Shown in pieces: positions 1 to 9,125 of a DNA stretch of 64,000 nucleotides. The notes beneath the pieces were generated by a model that worked only from the letters and a program-made list of their open reading frames with translations, had not been told where the DNA came from and searched no databases. Source of the DNA: Bacillus sp. sid0103 (GTDB lineage: Bacteria > Bacillota > Bacilli > Bacillales_B > DSM-18226); the NCBI RefSeq assembly GCF_019219025.1, contig NZ_JAHUWN010000006.1, positions 62,001-126,000 of the forward strand, written 5' to 3'. The position numbers were made by a program, and so were the translations under genes. Within the stretch, counting starts at the first letter, position 1, and the number at the start of each line of letters is the position of its first letter.

Positions 1-61
1 AATAACAGAATACTTGCATCAGTTGAAAATTGATAGAAGAAACCTCAGGAGGTCTCGTCAT

Positions 62-1042
62 ATGAAAAAAATTCTTATTACTGGCAGTCTAGGCCAAATC
101 GGTTCTGAATTGACACACCGTCTCAGGGAAGTGTACGGAACAGAAAACGTTGTTGCAACAGACATCCGCCATATTGAAGGTAATCCAGTTATCGAAAACG
201 GTACTTTTGAAATCCTTGATGTTATGGATTACGAAGCAATGCTAGGCCTTTGTAAAAAATATGAAGTTGACACCCTCATGCATCTTGCAGCCCTATTGTC
301 AGCAGTAGGAGAAACAAAACCAAAATTCGCATGGGACCTGAATATGGGTGGCCTTATGAACGCCCTTGAAGTTTCCCGTGAGATAAACCTGAAATTATTT
401 ATACCGAGCTCCATCGCCGCTTTCGGACCAGGAACACCTGCAGATATGACACCGCAGGATACGGTACAAAGGCCTGCCACTATGTATGGTGTCACCAAGG
501 TAGCTGGTGAATTGCTTTGTGACTACTATTTTACTAAATACGGTGTAGACGCACGCGGAGTAAGGTTCCCAGGACTGATTTCGTACAAGACTCTTCCAGG
601 TGGGGGAACAACCGACTATGCGGTAGATATTTACTATGAAGCTCTTAAAAACAAGAAATATACATCTTTCATTGGCAAAGGAACCTATATGGACATGATG
701 TATATGCCAGATGCTATCGATGCAATCATTCAATTAATGGAGGCAGATCCTTCAAGATTGAAGCACCGCAACGCATTTAACATCACTGCCATGAGCTTTG
801 AGCCTGAACAAATTGCTGCATCAATTAGGAAATTCATTCCTGAATTTGAAATCTCATACAATGTTGACTCTGTACGACAAGGTATTGCAAACTCATGGCC
901 AAATAGCATTGATGCCTCCGCCGCAAGTGAAGAATGGGATTTCAATCCACAATACGACCTGGATCGTATGACAAAAGATATGCTGGAAAACTTATCAGAG
1001 AAATTAGGCATTCCTTTTAGGGAGCTTGTATTAGCCTTTTAA
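62..1042 (+). CDS. SDR-type L-threonine 3-dehydrogenase
   Basis: NAD-dependent short-chain dehydrogenase of the epimerase type, probably oxidising L-threonine to 2-amino-3-ketobutyrate, which Kbl then cleaves to glycine and acetyl-CoA. The Rossmann motif TGSLGQIG lies at residues 7-14 and the catalytic pair YGVTK at Tyr142/Lys146; the 326-aa length suits this subfamily. An in-frame ATG exists at 14, but AGGAGG at 47-52 sits 9 nt before the ATG at 62, so 62 is preferred. Its usual partner kbl would lie upstream and is not in the window. The neighbouring serine/threonine-type permease and serine dehydratase support a threonine role. A generic sugar-nucleotide epimerase is the alternative, which the context makes less likely. 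Confidence 0.82.
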   Translation: MKKILITGSLGQIGSELTHRLREVYGTENVVATDIRHIEGNPVIENGTFEILDVMDYEAMLGLCKKYEVDTLMHLAALLSAVGETKPKFAWDLNMGGLMNALEVSREINLKLFIPSSIAAFGPGTPADMTPQDTVQRPATMYGVTKVAGELLCDYYFTKYGVDARGVRFPGLISYKTLPGGGTTDYAVDIYYEALKNKKYTSFIGKGTYMDMMYMPDAIDAIIQLMEADPSRLKHRNAFNITAMSFEPEQIAASIRKFIPEFEISYNVDSVRQGIANSWPNSIDASAASEEWDFNPQYDLDRMTKDMLENLSEKLGIPFRELVLAF

Positions 1043-1244
1043 TTTCTGAAAACTGGGTAAAGGGAATAATCTTCCGTCTACCAAACTATTATAATCCATT
1101 CGTTAAAAAAAGACAATTGTATTTTTCAGGTGGACTGTTTCGTGGGAATTATGTTATTGTAAGTTATCCTTGCATAACAAAATATGAACAAGGGATGTAT
1201 ATGCATCTTGCTTTGACAATAAGCAGTACAGAGGGGGAAATGAA

Positions 1245-2642
1245 ATGGCAAACAAGGAATTGAGTAGGGGCTTAAGTTCACGCCATATTCAAATGATTGC
1301 TTTGGGCGGAACGATTGGTGTAGGTCTATTTATGGGTTCTTCCAGCACAATAGGCTGGACGGGTCCATCCGTAATGTTAGCTTATGGAATTACAGGAATT
1401 TTTCTATATTTGATTATGCGCGCCATGGGCGAAATGCTCTATTTAGAACCAAGTACAGGTTCATTTGCAACATTTGGATATAAGTATATTCATCCAATAG
1501 CGGGATATATGACTGCCTGGAGCAACTGGTTCCAGTGGGTAGTTGTCGGCATGGCGGAAGTTATTGCAATCGGCACATATATGCAGTATTGGTTTCCAGA
1601 TCTTCCTGCGTGGATTCCAGGCCTAATCGCAATGATTATCCTTGGAGCGGCAAACTTTATTTCTGTTAAATCATTTGGTGAATTCGAATTTTGGTTTGCT
1701 TTGATTAAAGTAGTTACGATTGTATTGATGATTGTTGCAGGTTTCGGCCTGATTTTCTTCGGCTTTGGCAACGGAGGAGAAGCGACCGGACTATCAAACC
1801 TCTGGAAAAATGGCGGCTTCTTTACTGGCGGAGTGAAAGGATTCCTTTTTGCCCTATCACTTGTTGTTGGTGCGTATCAAGGTGTAGAGCTTATCGGTAT
1901 TACAGCTGGTGAAGCGAAAGATCCTCAGAAAACGATAAGGAACGCGATTCAAAGTACAATCTGGCGTATCCTCGTGTTCTATATTGGCGCAATTTTTGTT
2001 ATTGTCACAGTTTATCCATGGGATCAATTGTCTTCTCTTGGAAGCCCGTTCGTAGCAACTTTTGCAAAAATCGGTATTACAGCTGCAGCCGGAATCATTA
2101 ACTTTGTTGTTATCACTGCAGCGATGTCTGGCTGCAACAGCGGGATCTACAGCGCAGGGCGCATGCTTTATACTCTTGGAGTCAATGGACAAGCTCCAAA
2201 AGCGTTTGCGAAGGTTTCGAGTAACGGTGTGCCTTTATTCGGTACAATTGGCGTACTGATCGGACTTGGCGTTGGAGTTGTTTTAAGTTTTATTGCACCA
2301 GAAAAACTGTTTGTGTACGTCTATGCTTCAAGTGTCCTTCCAGGGATGGTTCCTTGGTTTGTCATTCTGATTAGCCAAATCAAGTTCAGGAAGGTCCACG
2401 CTGCCAAAATGGCCAGCCATCCATTCAAAATGCCATTTGCGCCTGTCACTAACTATGTGACAATTGCCTATCTGACAGCGGTTCTTGTTGGTATGTGGTT
2501 CAACGAAGACACACGTGTTTCACTAATCGCTGGTATCGTCTTCCTGGCTATTGTGGCAATCAGCTTTTATGCTTTTGGAATAAACAAGCGTGTACCTGCA
2601 GATCTTCAAGCAGAGGATCTGACAGATAAGAAAGCGATGTAA
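1245..2642 (+). CDS. APC-family amino acid permease (serine/threonine type)
   Basis: Cytoplasmic-membrane amino acid/proton symporter of the APC superfamily, 465 aa with about 12 hydrophobic segments. The N-terminal signature [16 protein letters not shown] is the family's helix 1 substrate-binding region, followed by the conserved PSTGSFATF motif. It reads closest to Bacillus YbxG/YtnA-like permeases, from memory rather than a search. The ATG at 1245 follows GAGGGGG at about 1231-1237. It stands between the threonine dehydrogenase and the serine dehydratase genes, so threonine or serine uptake is the likely job. A hairpin terminator follows directly. The exact substrate cannot be read from the sequence. 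Confidence 0.85.
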   Translation: MANKELSRGLSSRHIQMIALGGTIGVGLFMGSSSTIGWTGPSVMLAYGITGIFLYLIMRAMGEMLYLEPSTGSFATFGYKYIHPIAGYMTAWSNWFQWVVVGMAEVIAIGTYMQYWFPDLPAWIPGLIAMIILGAANFISVKSFGEFEFWFALIKVVTIVLMIVAGFGLIFFGFGNGGEATGLSNLWKNGGFFTGGVKGFLFALSLVVGAYQGVELIGITAGEAKDPQKTIRNAIQSTIWRILVFYIGAIFVIVTVYPWDQLSSLGSPFVATFAKIGITAAAGIINFVVITAAMSGCNSGIYSAGRMLYTLGVNGQAPKAFAKVSSNGVPLFGTIGVLIGLGVGVVLSFIAPEKLFVYVYASSVLPGMVPWFVILISQIKFRKVHAAKMASHPFKMPFAPVTNYVTIAYLTAVLVGMWFNEDTRVSLIAGIVFLAIVAISFYAFGINKRVPADLQAEDLTDKKAM

Positions 2643-2655
2643 ACTTAAATATCAG

Positions 2656-2690
2656 AATAGGGACAGTTTTTATAAATTGTCCCTATTTTT
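2656..2690 (+). terminator. Rho-independent terminator after permease
   Basis: AATAGGGACA at 2656-2665 pairs perfectly with TGTCCCTATT at 2678-2687, with further A-T pairs inside, and a T run follows. It ends the permease transcript and separates it from sdaAB. Confidence 0.85.
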
Positions 2691-2767
2691 ATTTGAAGGC
2701 TGGACGCTAAGAAATCAAACGTAACAACTAAGTAGAGAATCTTAATCATAGAACTCAGGTGAAAACA

Positions 2768-3427
2768 ATGAAATATCGATCAGCATTTGAAATCATTGGT
2801 CCGATTATGATTGGGCCTTCCAGTTCACATACTGCTGGTGCTGTCCGGATTGGCCGCGTTGCCCGAACCCTGTTCGAGAGCCAGCCGAAGAGGGCCGTCC
2901 TCTCGCTTTACGGTTCATTTGCAAAAACGTATAAAGGACATGGAACTGACTTAGCTCTTGTTGCGGGCTTATTGGATTTTGATACGTTCGACGAGCGGAT
3001 ACCCGAGGCATTGGAAATAGCGGAACAAATGGGTATGGAGGTCATCTTTCAAGAGGAAGAAGCCATTACAGAACATCCAAACACAGTAAAGATTAATCTT
3101 TTTGCTGAAGATAAAGAGTTGGAGATCATTGGCATCTCCATTGGCGGAGGAGCCATTGAAATAACCGAAATCAATTCGTTTAAACTAAAATTATCGGGTG
3201 ACCCCGCAATACTGGTCATTCATAATGATCGTTTTGGAGTAATTAGCTCGGTAACAACCATTTTTTCGCAACATAAAATAAACATCGGCCATATGGAAGT
3301 GGCAAGGAAAGATAAAGGCGACACGGCAATCATGGTCATTGAAGCCGATGAAAAGATAGATGACCAGCTGGTAGGCGAGCTGCAAAAGCTGGATAACGTT
3401 TTAAGTGTAATCCGTATGGTTGAATAA
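2768..3427 (+). CDS. sdaAB: L-serine dehydratase beta subunit, ACT domain present
   Basis: Beta subunit of the [4Fe-4S] L-serine ammonia-lyase that converts L-serine to pyruvate and ammonia. The family motif GPIMIGPSSSHTAGA lies near residue 15, and the C-terminal part (about residues 147-219) is an ACT domain, which in this family binds L-serine and regulates activity. The longest frame opens with GTG at 2759, but AGGTGA at 2756-2761 is a good ribosome binding site for the ATG at 2768, so that start is used. It is followed 53 nt later by the alpha subunit. A second copy without the ACT domain lies at 15146. Confidence 0.92.
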   Translation: MKYRSAFEIIGPIMIGPSSSHTAGAVRIGRVARTLFESQPKRAVLSLYGSFAKTYKGHGTDLALVAGLLDFDTFDERIPEALEIAEQMGMEVIFQEEEAITEHPNTVKINLFAEDKELEIIGISIGGGAIEITEINSFKLKLSGDPAILVIHNDRFGVISSVTTIFSQHKINIGHMEVARKDKGDTAIMVIEADEKIDDQLVGELQKLDNVLSVIRMVE

Positions 3428-3480
3428 TAGTGTTTTGGGGCACTAAACATAAATGAATAGAAGATTCAGGGGGAAATGCT

Positions 3481-4380
3481 ATGTTTCGTAATGTAGCTGA
3501 ACTTGTTTCGCTGGCGGAACAACATCAGGTTAAAATAGCTGAAATCATGATTCGGCAGGAGATGGATGTTACTGGCCTTTCCCGTGAAGTAGTGATTGCC
3601 AAAATGGATCAAAACTTGACGGTAATGGAACGGGCTATTGAACGGGGCTTAAATGGAGTAAAATCACGCACAGGGCTCACGGGCGGAGATGCAGTATTGC
3701 TTCAAAACTATATTAAGAGCGGAAAGTCACTTTCGGGCACATTGCTGTTGGATGCGGTGAGTAAGGCGGTTGCCACGAATGAAGTCAATGCAGCAATGGG
3801 CATCATTTGTGCCACGCCAACTGCCGGGTCGGCTGGAGTTGTCCCGGGTACATTATTTGCGGTAAAGAATAAACTCAATCCAACTAGGCAGGAAATGATT
3901 GAATTTTTATTTACGGCAGCGGCATTTGGATTTGTCGTTGCAAACAATGCATCCATTTCTGGGGCTGCAGGCGGTTGCCAGGCAGAGGTAGGTTCGGCTT
4001 CAGGTATGGCAGCAGCCGCAATCGTTGAAATGGCTGGCGGTACGCCTAGGCAATCAGCAGAAGCAATGGCCATCACCTTAAAAAATATGCTGGGTCTTGT
4101 TTGCGACCCGGTTGCCGGCCTCGTTGAAGTGCCTTGCGTGAAACGGAATGCAATGGGTGCATCGAATGCTTTGACAGCAGCCGATATGGCTCTTGCAGGG
4201 ATAACGAGCAGGATTCCATGTGACGAAGTCATTGGAGCCATGTATGCCATAGGACAGACAATGCCGGCTTCTTTAAGGGAAACAGCCGAAGGCGGACTGG
4301 CGGCTACCCCGACCGGAAGAAGGCTTGAAGCGGAAATCTTTGGCCAGCCAAAAGTAAAACTGATTGATTATTTAGTATAA
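3481..4380 (+). CDS. sdaAA: L-serine dehydratase alpha subunit
   Basis: Catalytic alpha subunit of the two-part Bacillus-type L-serine dehydratase, 299 aa. Cysteines that can hold the oxygen-sensitive [4Fe-4S] cluster are visible in AGGCQAEVG, GLVCDPVAG, VEVPCVKRN and SRIPCDEV. The start follows GGGGG just upstream. It is co-transcribed with sdaAB and followed by a terminator hairpin, giving a two-gene unit. Its paralogue at 15658 shares all these motifs. Confidence 0.93.
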   Translation: MFRNVAELVSLAEQHQVKIAEIMIRQEMDVTGLSREVVIAKMDQNLTVMERAIERGLNGVKSRTGLTGGDAVLLQNYIKSGKSLSGTLLLDAVSKAVATNEVNAAMGIICATPTAGSAGVVPGTLFAVKNKLNPTRQEMIEFLFTAAAFGFVVANNASISGAAGGCQAEVGSASGMAAAAIVEMAGGTPRQSAEAMAITLKNMLGLVCDPVAGLVEVPCVKRNAMGASNALTAADMALAGITSRIPCDEVIGAMYAIGQTMPASLRETAEGGLAATPTGRRLEAEIFGQPKVKLIDYLV

Positions 4381-4390
4381 CTACTTCAAA

Positions 4391-4420
4391 AAGCTGCCCG
4401 TCATTCCAGGCAGCTTAATT
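4391..4420 (+). terminator. Terminator after sdaAA
   Basis: AAGCTGCC (4391-4398) and GGCAGCTT (4409-4416) form an 8-bp stem with a 10-nt loop and a short AT-rich tail. The rest of the gap up to 4630 shows no gene. Confidence 0.75.
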
Positions 4421-4637
4421 TATTGGTATCTATGAAAGAGAAACGGAATGTAAAAAGTTCCATTGCAGATTCCTTGAAAATCCTTTGTGTATGTCATCAC
4501 TTCTTCGATTGTATCTCTAATCACTGAAGTAAACGGGAAGGTTTCGACCCGTTCATGGGAATTGAGAGTGAATTAGTAATAAAGAAGCTTAATAATTAAT
4601 TGTTTGGGAAGGAAATAACTTACCACAAAGTCTTTTT

Positions 4638-4680
4638 CGTGATGTAAATCACAAACTCTGTTTGTTAATTACACTATAAT
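4638..4680 (+). promoter_or_regulatory. Fnr/Crp-type box and -10 element for the globin gene
   Basis: CGTGATGTAAATCACA at 4638-4653 differs by one base from the TGTGA-N6-TCACA pattern of Bacillus Fnr, and its core GTGATGTAAATCAC is nearly palindromic. A perfect TATAAT lies at 4675-4680. With transcription starting about 7 nt after it, the box would centre near -41.5, the normal position for Fnr-type (class II) activation. No good -35 hexamer is seen, as expected for an activator-dependent promoter. Confidence 0.6.
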
Positions 4681-4718
4681 GATAGTAGAAACTACATATC
4701 AAGAAAAAGAGGGAATGA

Positions 4719-5075
4719 ATGATGACCATGGCATTGGAACAGGAAAAAGTGAATGAATTGGTTGACCGCTTCTATGATAAACTGCTAAAGGATTCCTACT
4801 ATATTAACATGTTTAAAGAAAGAAACACGGATATAGAACTTCTAAAAAATAGGCAAAGGGTATTTATAAATCGCTTAGTTTCTGAGGCATCTGCTTTGGA
4901 AGAAGGGAAGCACGTATCACAGGTTAAAGAAAGTCACCCATTTCAAATAGCTCCAGAAAGGGCCGCAATATGGTTCGCCAAATTGAAAGAGACGATGGAA
5001 GAAATGGACCTAGATGTTCGTGTAAAGAACCATCTTATAGAGAAAGTCAATTTTTTGTTGAATAAGATTATATAA
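4719..5075 (+). CDS. Truncated-hemoglobin-like globin
   Basis: Small 118-aa cytosolic helical protein with the outline of a truncated hemoglobin: an early LVDRFYDKLLKD helix, NRQRVFINRL in the middle, then KESHPFQIAPERA, where His73 is the likely proximal haem ligand. Family members bind O2 or NO. An Fnr-type box upstream suggests expression when oxygen is low, which suits NO or O2 handling. The ATG at 4722 is better spaced from the AAGAGGG site than the one at 4719, so the protein may be one residue shorter. The last 33 codons are duplicated as a pseudogene near 34.3 kb. Haem binding is inferred. Confidence 0.72.
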   Translation: MMTMALEQEKVNELVDRFYDKLLKDSYYINMFKERNTDIELLKNRQRVFINRLVSEASALEEGKHVSQVKESHPFQIAPERAAIWFAKLKETMEEMDLDVRVKNHLIEKVNFLLNKII

Positions 5076-5093
5076 TACGCCCCCTAAAGTAAT

Positions 5094-5138
5094 GAAAGCG
5101 CAAGGAATGATTCAGTTTCAATCGTCACCTGCGCTTTC
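5094..5138. terminator. Possible bidirectional terminator hairpin
   Basis: GAAAGCGCA (5094-5102) pairs with TGCGCTTTC (5130-5138) across a long 27-nt loop. It lies between the convergent globin and MerR genes and could end both transcripts. The T tail is weak. Confidence 0.4.
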
Positions 5139-5210
5139 GTTCATTTCATCCAGCAATAATTCATCCACCTTACAATGAGCATCTCAGGGATAACTGCCTG
5201 TCCCCCGACC

Positions 5211-6053
5211 CTAAATTTGAACTGGAACTTGAATTTCGAATGTAATCTCATTTGGTTTATCTGTGATTGTAATATCGACGTGCATAATTTGCAGCGCATC
5301 GCCGGTTATGTGATATCCGGTTTCATCAAGATATTCCAATATCTTACTCAAACTTTCGCTTCGATTCCATAATAATTCCCCGTTATAACGAATACACGCA
5401 AATAACCCAGCAGGGACCGTCATTTGACACTGTTTTGGTATTTTTTCTTTATTTTTTGCCACTACAAAAATAATGGATGGTTCTTCAAATCGTTTCGCTC
5501 TAAGATCCGCTTCCTGGATGATAATGCCTAGTCTATTACTAGCCAGAATTGGTGTCTTCTCGGTGAGCATATTCTCTAACCTTATAACACCATAACTGAG
5601 TTCCAAATTATTATTTATTTTTTCATTTAAGGTAATTAACTTCCTTCTTCCTATTTCGCGGAAAAACACCGATTGAAGTTCTTTTTCATTCGCTACATGC
5701 TCCAAGTATCCAATTTTCCCCCGAATATTTTCCTCCAAGTCATGTAACTCGTTCAGTTTTGACACAAGTTCCGTATGCTTGGTTTTCAGAATATCCAAGG
5801 ACTTATTAAAATTACGTTCATTAAAATAATCCTTTATTTCGTCCGTACTCATCCCAAGTTGCCTCAACTCTTTAATGGTCCCTAAAACTTCATATTGAAA
5901 AATAGAATAGTAGCGATACCCCGAATCGGGATCGACATATTGAGGTTTGAAGAGGTCAATCCGATCATAGTGGCGTAAAGTCTCCGTTGATACCCCTCTT
6001 AACCTCGCCATTTCACCAATGGTTAATTTTTCCTTTATTTTCAGTGAAATCAC
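5211..6053 (-). CDS. MerR-family regulator with GyrI-like effector domain
   Basis: 280-aa transcription factor. Residues about 10-77 are a MerR winged helix (TIGEMARLRGVSTETLRHYD), then a coiled-coil linker, then a C-terminal half resembling the GyrI-like/BmrR ligand-binding domain, which in relatives binds small cationic or aromatic compounds. The longest frame starts with GTG at 6053, but the strong AGGGGAGGTG site overlaps that codon. A CTG at 6044 (spacing 8) or the ATG at 6011 may be the true start. It is divergent from the permease operon at 6174, with a MerR-type 19-bp-spacer promoter between them, so it very likely controls that operon by twisting the promoter when its ligand binds. 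Confidence 0.85.
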   Translation of the reverse strand: MISLKIKEKLTIGEMARLRGVSTETLRHYDRIDLFKPQYVDPDSGYRYYSIFQYEVLGTIKELRQLGMSTDEIKDYFNERNFNKSLDILKTKHTELVSKLNELHDLEENIRGKIGYLEHVANEKELQSVFFREIGRRKLITLNEKINNNLELSYGVIRLENMLTEKTPILASNRLGIIIQEADLRAKRFEEPSIIFVVAKNKEKIPKQCQMTVPAGLFACIRYNGELLWNRSESLSKILEYLDETGYHITGDALQIMHVDITITDKPNEITFEIQVPVQI

Positions 6054-6079
6054 CTCCCCTAAAAAATATAATACACCTA

Positions 6080-6110
6080 TTGACCTTTGTGTAACAACAA
6101 GGTTTACAAT
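6080..6110 (+). promoter_or_regulatory. MerR-type promoter/operator (19-bp spacer)
   Basis: TTGACC at 6080-6085 and TACAAT at 6105-6110 are separated by 19 bp instead of 17, the hallmark of MerR-activated promoters. The spacer holds an imperfect palindrome with outer arms ACCTT and AAGGT (6083-6103). The start of transcription would fall near 6117, ahead of the permease gene. Confidence 0.7.
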
Positions 6111-6173
6111 AAAAATACGAAATCTTCTAAATCATCTAAGAATTAAATTTATTAACACGGAGGGAGTTGAGTT

Positions 6174-7562
6174 ATGAAACAGAAAGCGCTTGCAAGAACT
6201 CTTACTTTGTCACAGGTTGTTTTTTTAGGAATTGCATGGAATAACCCCATGGTGTTTTTTAATACCTATGGAATTGCTGCCGTTACCTCAAGAGGTGTTA
6301 TTACGACTGCATACATTATTGCTTTTCTAGCAATACTTTTTACAGCTCTTAGCTATGGCAAGATGGCGAAAGCCTACCCGATCTCAGGTTCAGCCTATTC
6401 CTTTACGCAAAAATCTATTAATTCTGAGGTTGGGTTCATTGTCGGTTGGACGATTATGCTTGACTATATATTAACGCCTATGGTTACCTGCTTGATGTCC
6501 ACTGTCTTTTTAAGTGCTGTATTTCCTGGAATCCCGCATTATGTGTGGGTAATTGTGTTGACTGCAAGCATCGTATCTCCGAGCATACTAGGTGTGGAGA
6601 TATCAGCAATAACGAGTAAAATTTTTGTTATTGCTCAAGTCATTTTTGTTTGCCTTTTCTGGATATTAACCTTCAAAAGTTTATCAGAAGGAGTAGGGAC
6701 GGGTAGTCTTTTCTCAATTAAGCCATTGTTTGATGCAGATGTTTCCTTGTCCGTTATCTTGGCAGGTTCTACCATTCTTTGCTTTAGTTTTCTTGGTTTT
6801 GACTCACTCACCACTTTATCAGAGGAAACAATCAATCCCGAAAAAACGATCCCAAGAGCCATTATTATCATGCTATTGTTTATCGGAGTTTTGTATATTG
6901 GCTCTTCTTACTTAGCACAATTGGTGCATCCGGGCATTTCATTCAAACATGCTGATTCTGCAGCCCTTGAAATTGCAGTGCTTGTCGGAGGAAATTTATT
7001 TAAGTCCATTTTTATTACAGCAGTGATTATTGGTAATTTCTCTTCAGGAATCGCTTCAATCACAAGCGCATCGCGAGTGTTATATGCAATGGGACGAGAT
7101 TCCGTATTACCCAAAAATATATTTGGATACATTCATCCTAAATATAAAACACCGTCACTTGGCATCATTGTGATTGGCGTAGTTTCTTTACTCGCAATTC
7201 TATTAACCCTAGAACAAGTTATTAAGTTTATCAATTTTGGAGCGTTAATTGCCTTTACATCTGTAAATCTGTCTGTTATCGCCCATTATTTTATCAAAAA
7301 TCAAAAACGTTCTTTTATGGATTGTATTCGGTACCTATTATTACCACTCATTGGCGCAGCGTTTACGATATGGTTATGGTCGCATTTAGAAAGGGATGCA
7401 TTGATTCTCGGGGGCATCTGGATGGCATGCGGCTTGATTTATCTTGTCTTTATGACGAAATGGTTCCGCCAACCACTTCCTGAGTTTCATTTTGATAAAG
7501 AAATGATTCCACAAAATGTACAAGACATTGATCGAGAGGTTATCCCTCAACATGTAAGGTAA
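6174..7562 (+). CDS. APC permease, putrescine-importer-like
   Basis: Membrane transporter of 462 aa with about 12 hydrophobic segments. The pattern FFNTYGIAAVTSRG, ALSYGKMAKAYPISGSAYSF and VGWTIMLDYILTPM resembles PuuP-type polyamine/amine importers within the APC superfamily; this is a recollection of family motifs. The start follows GGAGGGAG. It is the first gene of a four-gene operon with an aldehyde dehydrogenase, an iron alcohol dehydrogenase and a ureohydrolase, so it likely imports the amine or guanidino substrate that these enzymes break down. Substrate not determined. Confidence 0.8.
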   Translation: MKQKALARTLTLSQVVFLGIAWNNPMVFFNTYGIAAVTSRGVITTAYIIAFLAILFTALSYGKMAKAYPISGSAYSFTQKSINSEVGFIVGWTIMLDYILTPMVTCLMSTVFLSAVFPGIPHYVWVIVLTASIVSPSILGVEISAITSKIFVIAQVIFVCLFWILTFKSLSEGVGTGSLFSIKPLFDADVSLSVILAGSTILCFSFLGFDSLTTLSEETINPEKTIPRAIIIMLLFIGVLYIGSSYLAQLVHPGISFKHADSAALEIAVLVGGNLFKSIFITAVIIGNFSSGIASITSASRVLYAMGRDSVLPKNIFGYIHPKYKTPSLGIIVIGVVSLLAILLTLEQVIKFINFGALIAFTSVNLSVIAHYFIKNQKRSFMDCIRYLLLPLIGAAFTIWLWSHLERDALILGGIWMACGLIYLVFMTKWFRQPLPEFHFDKEMIPQNVQDIDREVIPQHVR

Positions 7563-7588
7563 AAATAACATACTGGAGGTTTGTAAAA

Positions 7589-9061
7589 ATGCTGAAGTTG
7601 AAAATGTTTATTAATGGTGAATGGATGGATTCATTAAGAGGAGAAAAGAGTCATGTTGTGAATCCTGCAAACGGTAAAATTATGGCTGAGGCTCCGCAAG
7701 GAAGTAGAGAAGAAGCACAAATGGCGATTAATACTGCACGAACAGCTTTTGACTCCGGAATTTGGTCAGACTTACTGGCATCTGAACGTGCAACCTACTT
7801 ATTTAAAATAGCGGATAAGATTGAAGAAAAGGCAGATGAGCTTAGCAAACTTGAAACTGAGAATACGGGAAAACCCCTTAAAGAATCAGAGTTTGATATT
7901 GCTGATACCGTGAATTGCTTTCGATACTATGCTGGGTTAGTGACAAAGCCAAATGGTCAAACGTATTCTGTTGCCGATCCTGTGCAAGCCATGGTTATTC
8001 GGGAACCTGTCGGTGTATGCGGACTTATCGCTCCATGGAATTTTCCATTGTTGACGGGAGCATGGAAAATAGCCCCTGCGCTTGCTGCGGGAAATACACT
8101 TGTATTTAAACCAGCTGAAATCACTCCGGTCACCACTTACAAATTATTTGAGATCATGGAAGAAGTGGGGATACCAGCTGGTGTTGTAAATCTAGTTTTA
8201 GGAGGTGGTTCAACAGTAGGAAATGAAATAGCGGAAAGCCAAATGGTGGATCTGATTTCTTTTACAGGTAGTACAGCAACGGGTAGAAGGATCATGAATT
8301 CAGCAACAGGAAATATTAAAAACCTTTCACTCGAACTAGGCGGCAAGTCGCCAAATATTGTTTTCGCTGACGCAGATTTTGAGACAGCCATCGATTATGC
8401 TTTGAATGGAATTTTTACCAATGCCGGCCAAGTATGTAATGCGGGATCCCGTTTACTGTTAGATGAGAGCATTCATGATAAATTCATTGCTAGATTGGTA
8501 GAAAGAGCGAAAAAGATTCAAGTTGGCCCTGGGGATGATTCGTCAACTGAAATGGGTCCGCTTGTAAGTGAAGACCACATGAAGAATATCCTTGAATATA
8601 TTCAAATTGGCTTAGAAGAAGGGGCTACATTAGCTTGCGGTGGCAACCGTATCACAAGCAACGGGCTTGAAAATGGTTATTTCTTTGAACCAACAATATT
8701 TATTGACACCAAACCTGACATGAGAATTGTTCAGGAAGAGATTTTTGGTCCAGTTCTTGTCGTTCAAAAGTTTAAAGATGAGGCGGAAGCAATCCAGCTG
8801 GCAAATGATACTTCGTACGGGCTTGCAGCAGGTGTTTTTTCACAAGATGGCGCCAAAGCTTTGAGGGTTATTAAAAAAGTAAGAGCCGGAATTACGTATG
8901 TTAATGCTTATAACCTCGCCTATAATGAAGCTCCGTGGGGAGGTTACAAGCAGAGCGGGATTGGCCGCGGGTTAGGAACCTTTGGCTTGGATACGTTTAC
9001 GGAGGTAAAACAAATCAATATTAATTTAGATGTTAAGCCAACTGAATGGTTTAGCAATTAA
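7589..9061 (+). CDS. Aldehyde dehydrogenase (GbsA/betaine-aldehyde type)
   Basis: NAD(P)-dependent aldehyde dehydrogenase of 490 aa, the same length as Bacillus GbsA and with a similar C-terminal TEWFSN end. The catalytic cysteine is Cys283 in NAGQVCNAG and the general base Glu249 in ELGGK; IAPWNFPLL and FTGST are the cofactor motifs. GGAGG precedes the ATG by 10 nt. Together with the next gene it resembles gbsA-gbsB (choline to glycine betaine), but a ureohydrolase and a PuuP-like permease in the same operon point instead to an aminoaldehyde or guanidinoaldehyde. Betaine synthesis remains the alternative. Confidence 0.9.
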   Translation: MLKLKMFINGEWMDSLRGEKSHVVNPANGKIMAEAPQGSREEAQMAINTARTAFDSGIWSDLLASERATYLFKIADKIEEKADELSKLETENTGKPLKESEFDIADTVNCFRYYAGLVTKPNGQTYSVADPVQAMVIREPVGVCGLIAPWNFPLLTGAWKIAPALAAGNTLVFKPAEITPVTTYKLFEIMEEVGIPAGVVNLVLGGGSTVGNEIAESQMVDLISFTGSTATGRRIMNSATGNIKNLSLELGGKSPNIVFADADFETAIDYALNGIFTNAGQVCNAGSRLLLDESIHDKFIARLVERAKKIQVGPGDDSSTEMGPLVSEDHMKNILEYIQIGLEEGATLACGGNRITSNGLENGYFFEPTIFIDTKPDMRIVQEEIFGPVLVVQKFKDEAEAIQLANDTSYGLAAGVFSQDGAKALRVIKKVRAGITYVNAYNLAYNEAPWGGYKQSGIGRGLGTFGLDTFTEVKQININLDVKPTEWFSN

Positions 9062-9125
9062 TTAAATAAAAGAAAGTATCGAAATTAAATTCAAAATATT
9101 TAAAAAAATAAAGGAGGAATTTATT

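Noticed and set aside
3708..4250. 180-aa frame on the minus strand inside sdaAA
   Set aside because: Shadow of the sdaAA reading frame; no ribosome binding site or recognisable product.
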